Assembly (NCBI GenBank): GCA_964019425.1
Contig: OZ025796.1
Coordinates: 744,001-808,000 of the forward strand
DNA length: 64,000 bases
Direction of reading: 5' to 3'
From: Flectonema sp. DT1601
Taxonomy: Eukaryota; Euglenozoa; Diplonemea; Diplonemida; Diplonemidae
Positions 35,573 to 46,100 of the stretch are shown in pieces (position 1 is the first letter of the stretch; each line of letters starts with the position of its first letter). The notes under the pieces were generated by a model. The model was not told the DNA's origin, ran no database searches, and saw nothing but the letters and a program-made list of their open reading frames with translations. The position numbers were made by a program, and so were the translations under genes.

Positions 35573-37804
35573 TTAGTAAAGAGTACTAACAATACTACCC
35601 GCACCAGGTGGTGACGGTGCTGTTGGAGGTATACAGCGAGCTGCTGAAGGTGCTGGTGCTGGAGATATGGTTCGAAGATGAGCAACTCGTCTCTCTCTCT
35701 CATCAGACTCTTGAATTAATAATTCTTGTTCTTGTTCCTTTGTTCCTGGTGACAGTGAAGCCGGTCTCTTATTATCATCTTGCAGTTCGATTTCTGTTTC
35801 CCTCGCTCCTTGTGAAGTGAACAACATGGATTGCCCTTCCTGTTCAATTGCAACTTCAGCAGCAAGTTCATTCTCAACCGACTCAGCTCTATCTTGAGCC
35901 TCTTGCAATGTCTTTAAAGCAGCAGTTCTTTCGATATCAATTCTTTCTTGAATTGCAGCGCTGCATTCTTTTGGTGACGTATCCTGGACGTCCTGCAATG
36001 CGCGGAGGTCCATCGCACATTTTTCCATTTCGCGGGCTTCAGAAAGTAGTCGTTCGCACTCAGACTGTTGAGGAGCAGCCGTTGGGGTGACTTCATCCAC
36101 ATTCGAAGTATTTGGACCCGCAGTTGCCATGACATCCTCATTCTCATTACTGGTAGTAATAACTTCAGGTGTTAAATCTGTACCAGTCACAGGGGAGACT
36201 ACTTCTGCATTTTCTGCGGACTCAATGAGTTCATTTAGTGTGTGACTTTCATTCCGTTGCTGCTGCAGCTGTTGGAGTTGCTGTTGGTGTTGCAGCTGTT
36301 GGTGTTTAATACGTTCATGGAGCTCCGTTTCATTTGCTTTGCTTGAATTAAGTTGTTGTTGTGATACGAGTAACTTCTCCTGCAGTTGTTGTTTCACTGC
36401 CTGAGCCTGGACCAAGGCATTCTTATCAGCAGTGGAAGTATTCTTCACGGAGACGAGAGCCTCGTTTTCCTGCGTGAGAACTTCAATCTGTCTCGTCAGG
36501 GAGCCGATGTTAACTTCATTTTCTCGGCATCGCGAGGTGCTGTGCTGTAATTGGGTTTTACAGGAATCAAGTTGCATGTTAGTGTCGATCAGACTTCTTT
36601 CTGTTTCTTGCAATTGCCCCTGCAAGTGATCGATACTAACCAGACGAGTAGTGTTTTCAAGTAGCTGGTCCTTCAGTGAGGCATTCTCCAAACGGGTGTC
36701 TGCTTCAGCTTTTTCGAAGTGTTGCTTCCAGTTTTCGATTGTTGCGATCACTCGATGCTTGTCATCAGCTCGAAGGGCGTCGAGTGTTTTGATTCTTTCA
36801 TTTGATTGTTTCAATGAACTCATGACGTCTTCCTTCTCTTGCATTGCTTCGACTATTCGAAGTTCATTTTCTTGAAGAGCTTCCGTCAGTCGCGTTATCT
36901 CATCTTGAAGTCCTCCAACTTCTTCACTTCTTCTCATCGCGTAGTCGGAGTGCATCTTTGCTATTGTCTTCTTCAATGCTCTTACTTCTTCTTTGTGTGC
37001 TGCTTTCATTGTGGTTATGACTTCTTCGTGTTTATTTATTATATTCTGCTTCTCCAATGCGTATGATCTCGCTGTGTGTGAAACCGCAAGCCTCGCAGTC
37101 GATTGCTGAACGACGTCTTCTCCCTTTTGCGTTGGTCGTCTTTTTGTAGCACCAGTACTTCCTGAACGCCGCTGCGTACCTGAACCTGATCTGGTTGGTC
37201 CTTGAGATGAAGATCTTCGGGTTGCTAAAACAGCTGAAGAAGTTTTCCTTCCGGTTGGAACGAATCGCTGGGCAGTTAAGTGGGCAGGTTGGAATTTCGT
37301 GCCCGTAGTGGTGGTTGTAGCGGCCTGCTGCTGCTGCTGCTGTCTGAGTTGTTGCTGGGCGGCTGTCAACCCGCTAGTGACGGCCGCTGTAGTCTGCTGG
37401 CTCCTCAAAAGAAGTTGTTGCTGCATATCAGTTACCTGTTCTGCTGATATCAAATGTGGAGGTGACATGTGTGGTAATTGAATTAGTGCCCTCGGAGGTG
37501 ATGACAAGTTCCTTATTTCAGTTGCTGAGGTTGGAGGAGGAAGTGGAACGTTGTGTGGAACTGCAACAGCTTTCACATTCGTCTGCTGAGTATCTAATGA
37601 AGTATGATAACGAGGAGGACTCGATGTTGTTGGAGGATACAATTCAACTGAAGGAGCAATTCCTCTGCCAGTTTCTTCCGGCAACTGCGGAACAGCTGCT
37701 GGCGCCACGAGTGCTGCTTCTGAATTCCGTTCTACAGAGGCTGGTCCTCCAATCTTCCACAATAACTCGGGTACGGGTATTGGTATTGGTACAGAGCTTT
37801 CCAT
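35573..37804 (-). CDS. Coiled-coil protein of unknown function
   Basis: The protein is 743 aa. The N-terminal 245 residues are disordered (Pro/Ser/Gln-rich, short poly-Q, basic SGTQRRSGSTGATKRR). Residues about 250-510 form a long coiled coil with regular Leu/Glu/Lys heptads (EEVRALKKTIAKMHSDY, LTEALQENELRIVEAMQE). A Gln-rich segment comes next, then a second helical stretch at 570-660 and a Pro/Ala tail. The ATG lies 10 bases after TTTATTTTCTTTCTCGAAAG. The plan fits a centrosomal, basal-body or cytoskeletal linker. There is no catalytic domain. Confidence 0.7.
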   Translation of the reverse strand: MESSVPIPIPVPELLWKIGGPASVERNSEAALVAPAAVPQLPEETGRGIAPSVELYPPTTSSPPRYHTSLDTQQTNVKAVAVPHNVPLPPPTSATEIRNLSSPPRALIQLPHMSPPHLISAEQVTDMQQQLLLRSQQTTAAVTSGLTAAQQQLRQQQQQQAATTTTTGTKFQPAHLTAQRFVPTGRKTSSAVLATRRSSSQGPTRSGSGTQRRSGSTGATKRRPTQKGEDVVQQSTARLAVSHTARSYALEKQNIINKHEEVITTMKAAHKEEVRALKKTIAKMHSDYAMRRSEEVGGLQDEITRLTEALQENELRIVEAMQEKEDVMSSLKQSNERIKTLDALRADDKHRVIATIENWKQHFEKAEADTRLENASLKDQLLENTTRLVSIDHLQGQLQETERSLIDTNMQLDSCKTQLQHSTSRCRENEVNIGSLTRQIEVLTQENEALVSVKNTSTADKNALVQAQAVKQQLQEKLLVSQQQLNSSKANETELHERIKHQQLQHQQQLQQLQQQRNESHTLNELIESAENAEVVSPVTGTDLTPEVITTSNENEDVMATAGPNTSNVDEVTPTAAPQQSECERLLSEAREMEKCAMDLRALQDVQDTSPKECSAAIQERIDIERTAALKTLQEAQDRAESVENELAAEVAIEQEGQSMLFTSQGARETEIELQDDNKRPASLSPGTKEQEQELLIQESDERERRVAHLRTISPAPAPSAARCIPPTAPSPPGAGSIVSTLY

Positions 37805-38023
37805 TTTTGTTATCCTTTCGAGAAAGAAAATAAATTAAACACAAACAGCGGGAACGATCTAATGCACTGAGACTTCATTTTCTAAAAATATTTTAATTTT
37901 TGTACTGCTAAGAAATTAAACAAAAGTCAGATATTTCAAGTAGCAATCTCATCACACGATGTGGTTCGTGTCTCACACTTAACTAAGGTTAGAAAGGGTA
38001 GATCATCTAAATGTAATACTTCG

Positions 38024-38926
38024 CTACGTACTATTTAATGAGCGATTTATTATCTCTTCACGTTTTGCGAGTGATTTGGGATCGGCAGCTTCGTGTGCGG
38101 CCTTTCCAATGTTTCCATGAAGCGGATTAGGTTCATCGAGTTGTATTAAGACAGACTTATCAACATTTATAGCAGCAGGTGAAGACTGGTAGTCATCAAC
38201 ATCTTCCTGACTACCTGCTGGTTTTGGATCCGGAGTTGAAGTCGATCTGTGTAATGAAGTAGATCGTTGTCTACGAGGTTTAATGTTATGAAGAATTGGA
38301 AGATTTCTAAACATGTCTGCCCCACCCTGGTAGGCGCATATTATTTCACAAGTGAAGGGTCGGTGAGAGCAGCCGAATGTTATTTTATTAGATCCACATT
38401 CACATAATCCTGAAGATCCGTTTGGAATAGTTTCATTACAAAACTTATCGTGAGAAGGTTCTAGATGACCACCAGTAGCATCACAATTTCCAGTTTGTCT
38501 CCAGCCTTTACAATCAGCATCACAGATAGATCTACAAGTTGCAGCTACTGCAGTTGGTTGGAATCCTTCACAACCAGAATTTAGTTTTCGACCTTTTCGT
38601 TCACAGTCACAGAATCCTGAACTGCCTTCAGGTATTTCAGCATCACATCCTTTTGTTCCTTTTATGTTCCCCCAGTGGCTTCTGTTTCCTACTTTCATAC
38701 AAGTAGCTGTTCTCCATGCTATGCAACCCGGTCTATGAAATGGAACCAACGTGAACATAACTTCTAATTTCTTAGCGTGTGGATTCTCTTTCGCACCATC
38801 TGCATTACCAGAATGTCTGATGTTCAGCGCCAGAAGACTTTCAACTAACAGAACTCCAACACATATCAATGACAGTACACCGACAGTTACTCTTACTCGG
38901 TTAGTGGATTGAGGTCTCACCGGCAT
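38024..38926 (-). CDS. Type II membrane protein with two tandem Cys-rich modules
   Basis: The protein is 300 aa. A signal anchor lies at about residues 13-34 (VGVLSLICVGVLLVESLLAL). Two related modules of about 60 residues follow: CIAWRTATCMK ... IPEGSSGFCDCE ... C ... CRSIC, and CKGWRQTGNCDATG ... IPNGSSGLCECG ... FTCEIIC, each with eight or so Cys and a shared (S)SGxCxCE core. I recall similar C-x2-W-R-x-T-x2-C ... SGxCEC modules in algal and protist secretory proteins, sometimes beside glycosyltransferase domains. Here no enzyme domain is attached. The last 90 residues are polar. It is probably a Golgi or surface protein. The start lies after TTTATTTTATTCACATCAG. Confidence 0.75.
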   Translation of the reverse strand: MPVRPQSTNRVRVTVGVLSLICVGVLLVESLLALNIRHSGNADGAKENPHAKKLEVMFTLVPFHRPGCIAWRTATCMKVGNRSHWGNIKGTKGCDAEIPEGSSGFCDCERKGRKLNSGCEGFQPTAVAATCRSICDADCKGWRQTGNCDATGGHLEPSHDKFCNETIPNGSSGLCECGSNKITFGCSHRPFTCEIICAYQGGADMFRNLPILHNIKPRRQRSTSLHRSTSTPDPKPAGSQEDVDDYQSSPAAINVDKSVLIQLDEPNPLHGNIGKAAHEAADPKSLAKREEIINRSLNST

Positions 38927-39775
38927 CTTCCGGTTTTCAGCTCCTCACCTGATGTGAATAAAATAAAGTAAATAAGTAAATTTGAGTGATGTGGTATTAA
39001 TACGAAACTCTTTGTTACGAACATCAGAGTGACACAAAAAGAGAACGGAAGCAATAAATTGAATGAAACAGTGAACAGAAACGTTACTCAAAGTAACATC
39101 CTGGAGTGTGTGCCAGTTGTTAGCAGAAGAAAAAGAGAGAGCATGGAAATAAGAAAAAAGAAACTACATTTGTGAAAATGTTGTTCACGTAGTCACAATT
39201 TCAATCACGGTAACCATAAATAAAAAACGTGTGCTTTTCTTTTGCTGTGGTTGCAGTGACTATGTGAGATTGCGACGGTTATTGAGTGTTCTTCAAAAAA
39301 TGGAATTAAAATAAGAATGTCACCCAGACGACGTCTTTACCAACTGACCAGTACGACGCGTGCGTGCGTAACTAGAAAACACTAGCGGGTCTACACAACA
39401 CGAATGCATTTTCTACATCGCAATTTAAATGTAGAAATGCATTGCGACTATCAGATTAGTAACGTCATCGGCAACAAAAAGAATAAGTACAAGTAACACC
39501 TCCATTAGAGGAATAGAAAAGTTGACAAGGACAAGGTGAGGAGGTTTGTCATCCTTTTGCGACTTCGTCACAAAAGCTGAGAGAGAACCCTCTTAATTTA
39601 GTTGTGAGGATCCAACAATAAAATAAATAAATAAAAATAATCGCCATCTTAACATCATATTGTAAGTAATCGCAATCCGTACAGACTATAGAGAGTTAGA
39701 AGAGAGGTTTGTGTTACTAAGAAAAAATGTTGCTTTCCCGCGCTTTTCAGAAACAGGACATAACTGATAAACCGA
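38927..39775. other. Long spacer between two membrane-protein genes
   Basis: About 850 bases without a convincing frame on either strand. The only notable element is the inverted repeat at 39403-39443, listed separately. Confidence 0.5.
39403..39443. other. Inverted repeat / hairpin in spacer
   Basis: AATGCATTTTCTACAT (39403-39418) pairs with ATGTAGAAATGCATT (39429-39443) around a 10-base loop, with a single unpaired T. It could be an RNA hairpin or a miniature transposon relic. No target-site duplication was evident. Confidence 0.5.
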
Positions 39776-40522
39776 CTATAGATCTGGGCTTACAGAAGTA
39801 ATTTGTTTTGAGTCGTCCATTTCATTTGCAGGTGGAGGTAGTCCAGTTTGTTGTTGAGAATGACCAGCTTCGAAATCGACTTTCACAATATGAGGTTTTT
39901 GTGGTTTACAACAACAAAAATAAGACGCAACGACAATCAAAACTAAAATAAGAAATCCAATAACACTGCAGACGATAGCGATAGTCTTACAATCTCCATC
40001 ACAGATACCATCAGCAGTCAATGAGATGTGTGTTATTGGTGGTGATGGGGTCGGAGCGATATATATGGCACCAGTATTTTTAAAAAGACCATTTGGATTC
40101 TGAAGCTCTGATTGAATATTCGACAAGGCTAAACCACTATCACTACCTTCATTCATGACTAAGAAATATTCGACGGTTGACTTCAATGATAACGTTGATA
40201 TTCTCCTTTTAAAAGTACTGTCGTCTGTGTCAACACATCCTGCAGCAATGCGTTCCTCAGAATTACCAAAACACTCGGATGTTGTGCACTTGTTAAAAGG
40301 ACATGCAAACATCATAGCAACACGTGAGACTAATTGTGAATTCTTATTTGCTGAATTCAAAATAGCTGAATCTAATTTTGAAAAAGAAATATCAGACGGA
40401 CTCAAATAAACAACAACCGATTTCCTAATAGCTTCCCCCTCATAGAAATACGTCGGCAACGGAGTATCAACGGATGCTTCACAAATACCAACTGCTACAG
40501 CAAGCGACAACAATTTAAACAT
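39776..40522 (-). CDS. Type I membrane glycoprotein-like protein
   Basis: The protein is 248 aa. It has a signal peptide (MFKLLSLAVAVGICEA) and a lumenal or extracellular domain at about 17-180 with six Cys (CPFNKCTTSECFGN, CVDTD, CDGDC). A transmembrane helix at about 183-206 (IAIVCSVIGFLILVLIVVASY) ends in CCCKP, a likely palmitoylation site, followed by a 40-residue cytosolic tail. The ectodomain (VVVYLSPSDISFSKLDSA) is not recognised. It is a candidate surface or endomembrane receptor. The gene has no intron. Confidence 0.75.
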   Translation of the reverse strand: MFKLLSLAVAVGICEASVDTPLPTYFYEGEAIRKSVVVYLSPSDISFSKLDSAILNSANKNSQLVSRVAMMFACPFNKCTTSECFGNSEERIAAGCVDTDDSTFKRRISTLSLKSTVEYFLVMNEGSDSGLALSNIQSELQNPNGLFKNTGAIYIAPTPSPPITHISLTADGICDGDCKTIAIVCSVIGFLILVLIVVASYFCCCKPQKPHIVKVDFEAGHSQQQTGLPPPANEMDDSKQITSVSPDL

Positions 40523-40689
40523 TTCTTTTTAAAAGTTTTTTGTGTTTTGTAGTAAATAAATATAACCTGTAGAGGGGTAAAGATGAGTGAGTAGTTTCAA
40601 CGGATCAACTTTTTCAGAATAATTCCGCAGTTTGTTGCTTTCCTTGGGCTAGATTTTAGAATATTAAGTGCGGGGTTTGTCTGGATACA

Positions 40690-41188
40690 TTACCTTGCAG
40701 CAGCTTCCACTTCCATCCTCTGTTTCAGTTGTTGGAGTTCTACAGTACCTATAGGTTTGATAATATCAGAGAGTAGTTCCGCCTTACTCCTGTTTGTACA
40801 CGGTCCAGTAAAAGCCCAGTAGCCAGCAGAGACAGACCCGTATACCTGTTTGAGAAAAGACACATAGATGTCGTCTGATAAGTTGAGTAATAACATACTT
40901 TAGGATGGGAGAAGTGAATAACGCTGCTATTATCTTTAATCATAAGCACTTCTGAAATGTCTGGGATGGACATGAGTCCCATTCTTTTCAATCCCAACAA
41001 CAGTTTTGTTTCAACATCATCTTTTCGAACCTTTCGGTGGGTTCTTCTGACTGCTCCACCAGTGTGGGAGATCTCAGCCTGTAAAAAAAAGTTTACTAAT
41101 TTTTTTTTTTTTTTTTTTAAATAACAATCAACCACTCGAAAGGAACCCATACCATTTTTTGTAATTTCTCCTTCGTCATACCCGTCAT
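40690..41188 (-). CDS. BTF3: Nascent polypeptide-associated complex beta subunit, full-length copy (three exons)
   Basis: Exons 41188-41153, 41078-40899 and 40845-40690 encode 123 aa. Introns are 74 bases (GTATGG...TTTACAG, containing an 18-base homopolymer) and 53 bases (GTATGT...AAACAG). The short first exon encodes MTGMTKEKLQKM. The NAC domain follows (GGAVRRTHRKVRKDD, the ribosome-binding basic motif, then LMIKDNSSVIHFSHPKV), and exon 3 supplies the C-terminal GYWAFTGPCTNRSKAELLSD helix present in animal BTF3. NAC-beta pairs with NAC-alpha at the ribosome exit tunnel and prevents mistargeting. This copy is more diverged in sequence and codon use than the two neighbours but is the only one with the C-terminal helix. 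Confidence 0.9.
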
Positions 41189-41676
41189 TATTTTATTATT
41201 TCCCTGAACTGAATATTATATAAATAAATATAAAAGTTTAGTCGTGAGTACTTAGTACCCGTCAACAGGCAAATCCTTTGTTAGATGTTTTGAATTTGAG
41301 GTCAGGAGTTTCCTCTGAGAAAGTGGGGTAACTTGCAACTAATATTAAATGGAAAGCAACTTGAAACTGGCTAAAACGAAAATAGGGTTCGGCCTAGTTG
41401 CAATATAAGAAAATCAACATTTGGTATCAATAAAAAATCCCATATCACTGAGAAAGTGGGGGGAGAATTATGGTTTCTGTCCCTAATAATAAAAAGCATT
41501 ACTTAATTATTTTTCTTTTTTTTTTTGGATTTTCTTCTTTTTTGTTTTTTTGTTGCACATGTTCTCTTCTTATTGAAACCTCACGCAAATAGATGTCAGA
41601 ATACCGAGATCTTTGGACAACAAAATCAGCCCCTCCCGTACTTCGGCTACCTGACGAGGCACACTACAGGAACACT
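41189..41676. other. Spacer between NAC-beta copies 1 and 2
   Basis: The spacer is AT-rich. The 13-base word TGAGAAAGTGGGG occurs twice (about 41317 and 41450). There is no coding frame. Confidence 0.45.
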
Positions 41677-42066
41677 CTATGCCTCTGGCTCGGCGGCGGC
41701 ATCCTCGGCCTTTACTCTCTTGGAAGCTCCAGAGATGACGAAGGTGTTGCTCTGTGGGGATGCCTGAACCTGTTTATAATTAAGTAATGATTAGTATAAA
41801 AGACAAAGCAAACTACTTATCAAATCAAATGACTTGCATACCTTCGAGTTGGTGAATCTGATAACGTCACCCGACTCCATGGTGATGTCAACCTCGTTAA
41901 CATCAATTGGGGTCATTCCCATCTTTCTGAAGGTTCCCTGAAGCTTGGTGTCCTCAGGCTCGCTGGTCTTACGGACAGCCTTGTGCCTTCTTCTTACATT
42001 TCCTCCGGTGCGGGAAGCAGCGGCGATTCTCTCCAACTTCTCTCTAGTCATTCCGGTTCCGACCAT
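41677..42066 (-). CDS. BTF3: NAC-beta, short copy A (two exons)
   Basis: Exons 42066-41842 and 41769-41677 encode 105 aa. The 72-base intron (GTATGC...AAACAG) lies at the same place as intron 2 of the full-length copy. The protein has MTREKLERIAAASRTGGNV, the basic RRRHKAVRKT ribosome-binding motif, and VDITMESGDVIRFTNSKVQ, all typical of NAC-beta. After NTFVISG it ends quickly with KRVKAEDAAAEPEA, so the C-terminal helix of longer NAC-beta proteins is absent. Codons are strongly C-ending, as expected of an abundant protein. The first 75 codons are almost identical in DNA to copy B. Confidence 0.9.
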
Positions 42067-42536
42067 TTTGATGTGTTAGAAGTTTTAAGGCTGAGCGAAA
42101 TGATGAACTCCAGGTGTTGAATTACAATAATAAGAATTTCGAAAACTGCTCAACTTAAAAAAAATAGGACTTTTGCAATTCAAGAACTTCGCCTCCACAA
42201 CACCCCGTCAGGAGAAACTCCAAAAAAATGAAACCGAATGGGGGAGTTCAGTACCGTACTCAGTTTCTTAAGGCAAGTAATCACACGGGGTTTGGAATAC
42301 TTAGCAACCCTTTGGTGATAATTATGATAATAATAAAGTCATATCTGAAAATACCTTTTTAGGGTCGCGAAGTAATTGACTGCGCAAGGATTTCCTGACT
42401 TGTGATGGCTACGACTCTCTTAACTCTGGGGATGGGATTAGCACTTCAATAACAACAACAACTCAAGGCTCAGTAGTATTGTTTTCTAGTCTGCGTTGCA
42501 GTCACTTTCTGATGATTTGAGGCCAACGAAACGAGT
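42067..42536. other. Spacer between the two short NAC-beta copies
   Basis: The spacer has no coding frame. The 40 bases before each short-copy ATG (CTCAGCCT...AACTTCTAACACATCAAA) are conserved between the two genes, so the duplication included the leader and acceptor. Confidence 0.5.
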
Positions 42537-42937
42537 TTATGCCTCTGGCTGCTCAGCAGCAACATCATCAGCCTTAACTCTCTTGGATGATCCAGAGATG
42601 ACGAAGGTGTTGCTCTGTGGGGAGGCCTGGACCTGTTTGTTTTTATTTGATTTTAAATTCCAACGAAACATAATACAGATTACAGTCAACCTTATAACAG
42701 ATGATTTCATACCTTCGAGTTGGTGAATCTGATAACGTCACCCGACTCCATGGTGATGTCAACCTCGTTAACATCAATTGGGGTCATTCCCATCTTTCTG
42801 AAGGTTCCCTGAAGCTTGGTGTCCTCAGGCTCGCTGGTCTTACGGACAGCCTTGTGCCTTCTTCTTACATTTCCTCCGGTGCGGGAAGCAGCGGCGATTC
42901 TCTCCAGCTTCTCTCTAGTCATTCCGGTTCCAGGCAT
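42537..42937 (-). CDS. BTF3: NAC-beta, short copy B (two exons)
   Basis: Exons 42937-42713 and 42632-42537 encode 106 aa. The intron is 80 bases (GTATGA...AAACAG) at the same position as in copy A, but its sequence is unrelated, while exon 1 differs from copy A by only a few bases. The encoded protein differs at the second residues (MPGTGM instead of MVGTGM) and in the tail (DDVAAEQPEA). The leader is shared with copy A. High exon identity with diverged introns suggests purifying selection on biased codons or gene conversion limited to exons. Confidence 0.9.
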
Positions 42938-43141
42938 TTTGATGTGTTAGAAGTTTTTAGGCTGAGTGAGGTGAATGAAATGACGTCAACGAGAAGTAAA
43001 TCAAAAGAACAAACTGAACGAAACAAATTCCGTCACAAAAAAACAAATTCTATTACTAATTCGTGTGTTTAAAACAGATGGACAGTTCTATTACCCTTCA
43101 GGGCTATCAGACAGATGGCAGTACCAATCACACAGTTCGAA

Positions 43142-46100
43142 CTATTTCTTATCCCGACGAAAGAACGCAAATCTGTCTTTTGGTTTTTGGGCTGCGACTG
43201 GAGCAGCAGCAGGTGGGGGGTTTGGGTTGCGGCGTTCAATATCTGCAGCAGTCTTCAACATTGATTCAAACTGTGACTCAAACAGAGATAGCGTCAAGTT
43301 ATCGGGTTCACAGAGTTGTTTTATTTGATGAACATCATCTCGTAAATTTATAACCGACTGAGACTTTCTTAATATCGACTCCGAGTTGACAATTCGACGG
43401 CATAACTGCGACAAACAGGCGTCTACATCACCAACTTCAACAGATTGCATTCTCTTACTGAGTAAGTTTGGTAACATTGCTGTTCGTTTCTTCCAAACAT
43501 TTGAAAGAAAAACTTTCAAATCCGTCAGCGGAGTGTGGGCGCCGACACTCTTAAAAGGATCTGGTGACCACTGAACAGGAGTTAGGGCATCCATGAAGTT
43601 CTTTATTCTTGAGTGAAGCATTCGGATACTTCCCTGCTCTAATCGAGATTGACAGTCTCTGAGACGACGTCGGGCACTTGAGAATACGCGAAGCCTTCCA
43701 TTGTCGTCAATGTAATTCGAACTCGCACGTTGAGCAAATCCTCTCGATAACGATAGAGCTGCAGCATCATATGCCCCAGCGTTAACTGATTGCATGCAGA
43801 TTTGCATCGCATAAATCTGTGACAGGGACAGCTTACCAGCTCGTTCATCCAGTTGGCATGCGACGTGTCGGAGAAGTGATTCAATTTGTCCTCTCACTTC
43901 ATCATCAACATCACCACTTCCTCTGGTTATGATAAAAGAAGCGTCTAAAGCAGCAGTAAGAACATCCATCACTTGTAATACGGTACTACAACACTTACCA
44001 CCATTTGATAAATGAAGAAAGTATTTCTTACAAAGAGCTTCCGGATCATGAGATATCATTGGACTAGGTGGTTGGTTCATACCTGGCAGTGAGTTCTTCT
44101 TCTTGATACCCTGACTTGATCCTGGTGCAGGTTCAGGTTGTTCAGGATTGTAAGGAATGACTAGTTGATATTTATCTTTTCCCATTATTTCTACGATGTC
44201 GTGCATTGCTTTGAAATGGAGCTTCTCCATAGCTGCTTTCCTAACAGATACGATTCCTTCATATAAAGGATCAAGTCGATAACTGCAATCACCTGCGACT
44301 GCCCAAAGTTCTTCGAGTGCGACTGCTAACTCATGGCAACGTTCTTTCAATGCGAGTAGTTCTTCCCATCTTGTGACTTCTGCTGCTGCGCGTTCCAACC
44401 ATGTTTGTAAAACCTGAACTGTTTGATCCCAGAATCCAAGGACGTGGAATTCTTGAACTAGAGGTGGGTACGTACTCTGCGCTACAATCAGGTCGACTAA
44501 AAAAAAACCCGCCAGCCCTGCCAACCACTTGGGTGACATAACGTCTTGAAGACTTTTTGGAGACTGCAGTCGGAGTTGTAACTGCCTCTGTCGATTTGTT
44601 AAATAATATTGTCGCAGAGTATCTAATCCATGAGTTGGGTCTAAACAACTCATGACACAGATGTTTTGATGAACTACTTTAAATGTAATTTCAGAACTGG
44701 TTGAATTCAATGGAGCAGAGGGAGCATCTTCAACACTACTGGCAGGTGTTGCTGGTGTAGTTGGTGTTTGTGGAGGGCTGCCAGAATGGGAGGAGTCATC
44801 TTCAGCTTTTGAGTTTTGAGGAACAATTAACATATCCGTCAGGGCGGCAAGAAACTGTGCTGCCCCGCGGAGTGATGAGCTTCGAGTGTTGTCGCTGATT
44901 CGAACATCCCAAACCAGATCATCAGCCCAATCGTCTTCGTGATCAGAAACAGAGTTTGCTGATGTTTCTGTTCCGTCTGTTGTAGCACCAGATCCTCCTC
45001 CTCTATGAGAAGCAATATCAAACATACTCGATAACCTCCTCCCAAGTCTTGGTCTTGGACCTGCACGTTGTTGAGGTAATGTGTAGTCATCGAAAGTATC
45101 AACAAGTTCAATCTCTCTGAAGGTACTTTTATCAAAAGCCACAATTCTTTCTCTAGCCCAGGCTAATGCTTTAGCACCGATAGGGTCAGCCATCACTCTG
45201 GCTGAACTCATCCATTTATTGAAGTCCTGATGGATTTCAGTTTTAATTTTCTTACGAAGTTCTGGTATCGCCTGTTCGAAGACCCATTTCCCATACTCGT
45301 GTCTTAATAGAGGGCGGACTTTAAACTCTAAATCATCTAATGTTAAGACTGCGGGATAGAACTTCCTTTCACTCACAAACTTTTCAGCTTTCGTGTGAAG
45401 GGCTGCTGCAGACTGACACATTTCGATGTGTGATATGGCATCTTTTATATTTTTGTACTCAAGTTGGTATTTTCTAACACCAGCACCAGCAACAAGAAGA
45501 GCTTCAGTACGAGAGCTAACTCTGTCAGATATATCTGCGACGTCTCTGTGTAGTGCTTGTGAGACACCAGGCTTTACTGCTTCACAGTCTTGAACTGCTT
45601 CAAAGAATGTGGAAGCAGATGTGCTGACGACATTTTCAACTTCTTCGTCTCGTGAGCGGAGGAACTGGGAAAGTTGATTAATAAGAGAGACGGAAGTCTC
45701 ATAATTATCAGAATCTTGTGGATATATTGATCTAATTCCCTGGTAGTCCATATCGTCAGCAGCAACGATGTTCTGAATTAAGAAATCGAACTGCTTTGAT
45801 TGTCGTTTTTGCTTATTATGATCATCTGCATTAACGTGCTTCCTACGAGGTTCTGTAGGAGGTCTTGAGTATGTTAAAGGTGTCTGGGATGGTGTAAACT
45901 TTGGTGATGGTTTCTTTTTAACATCAATCGGAGCTGATAATTTCTGTGCTAAGTCTTTAATGGTAGCAGTCGCATCAACCAAACCCTTCCTCTCACCATG
46001 CATTGTAAATAAGGGTTCCCCTTTCTTGTTTGTAACATAAAGCTTTCCCGCATCAAGTTTAAGTGCAATGCTATCAAGCGAGAATTTCTTTATAACTTCA

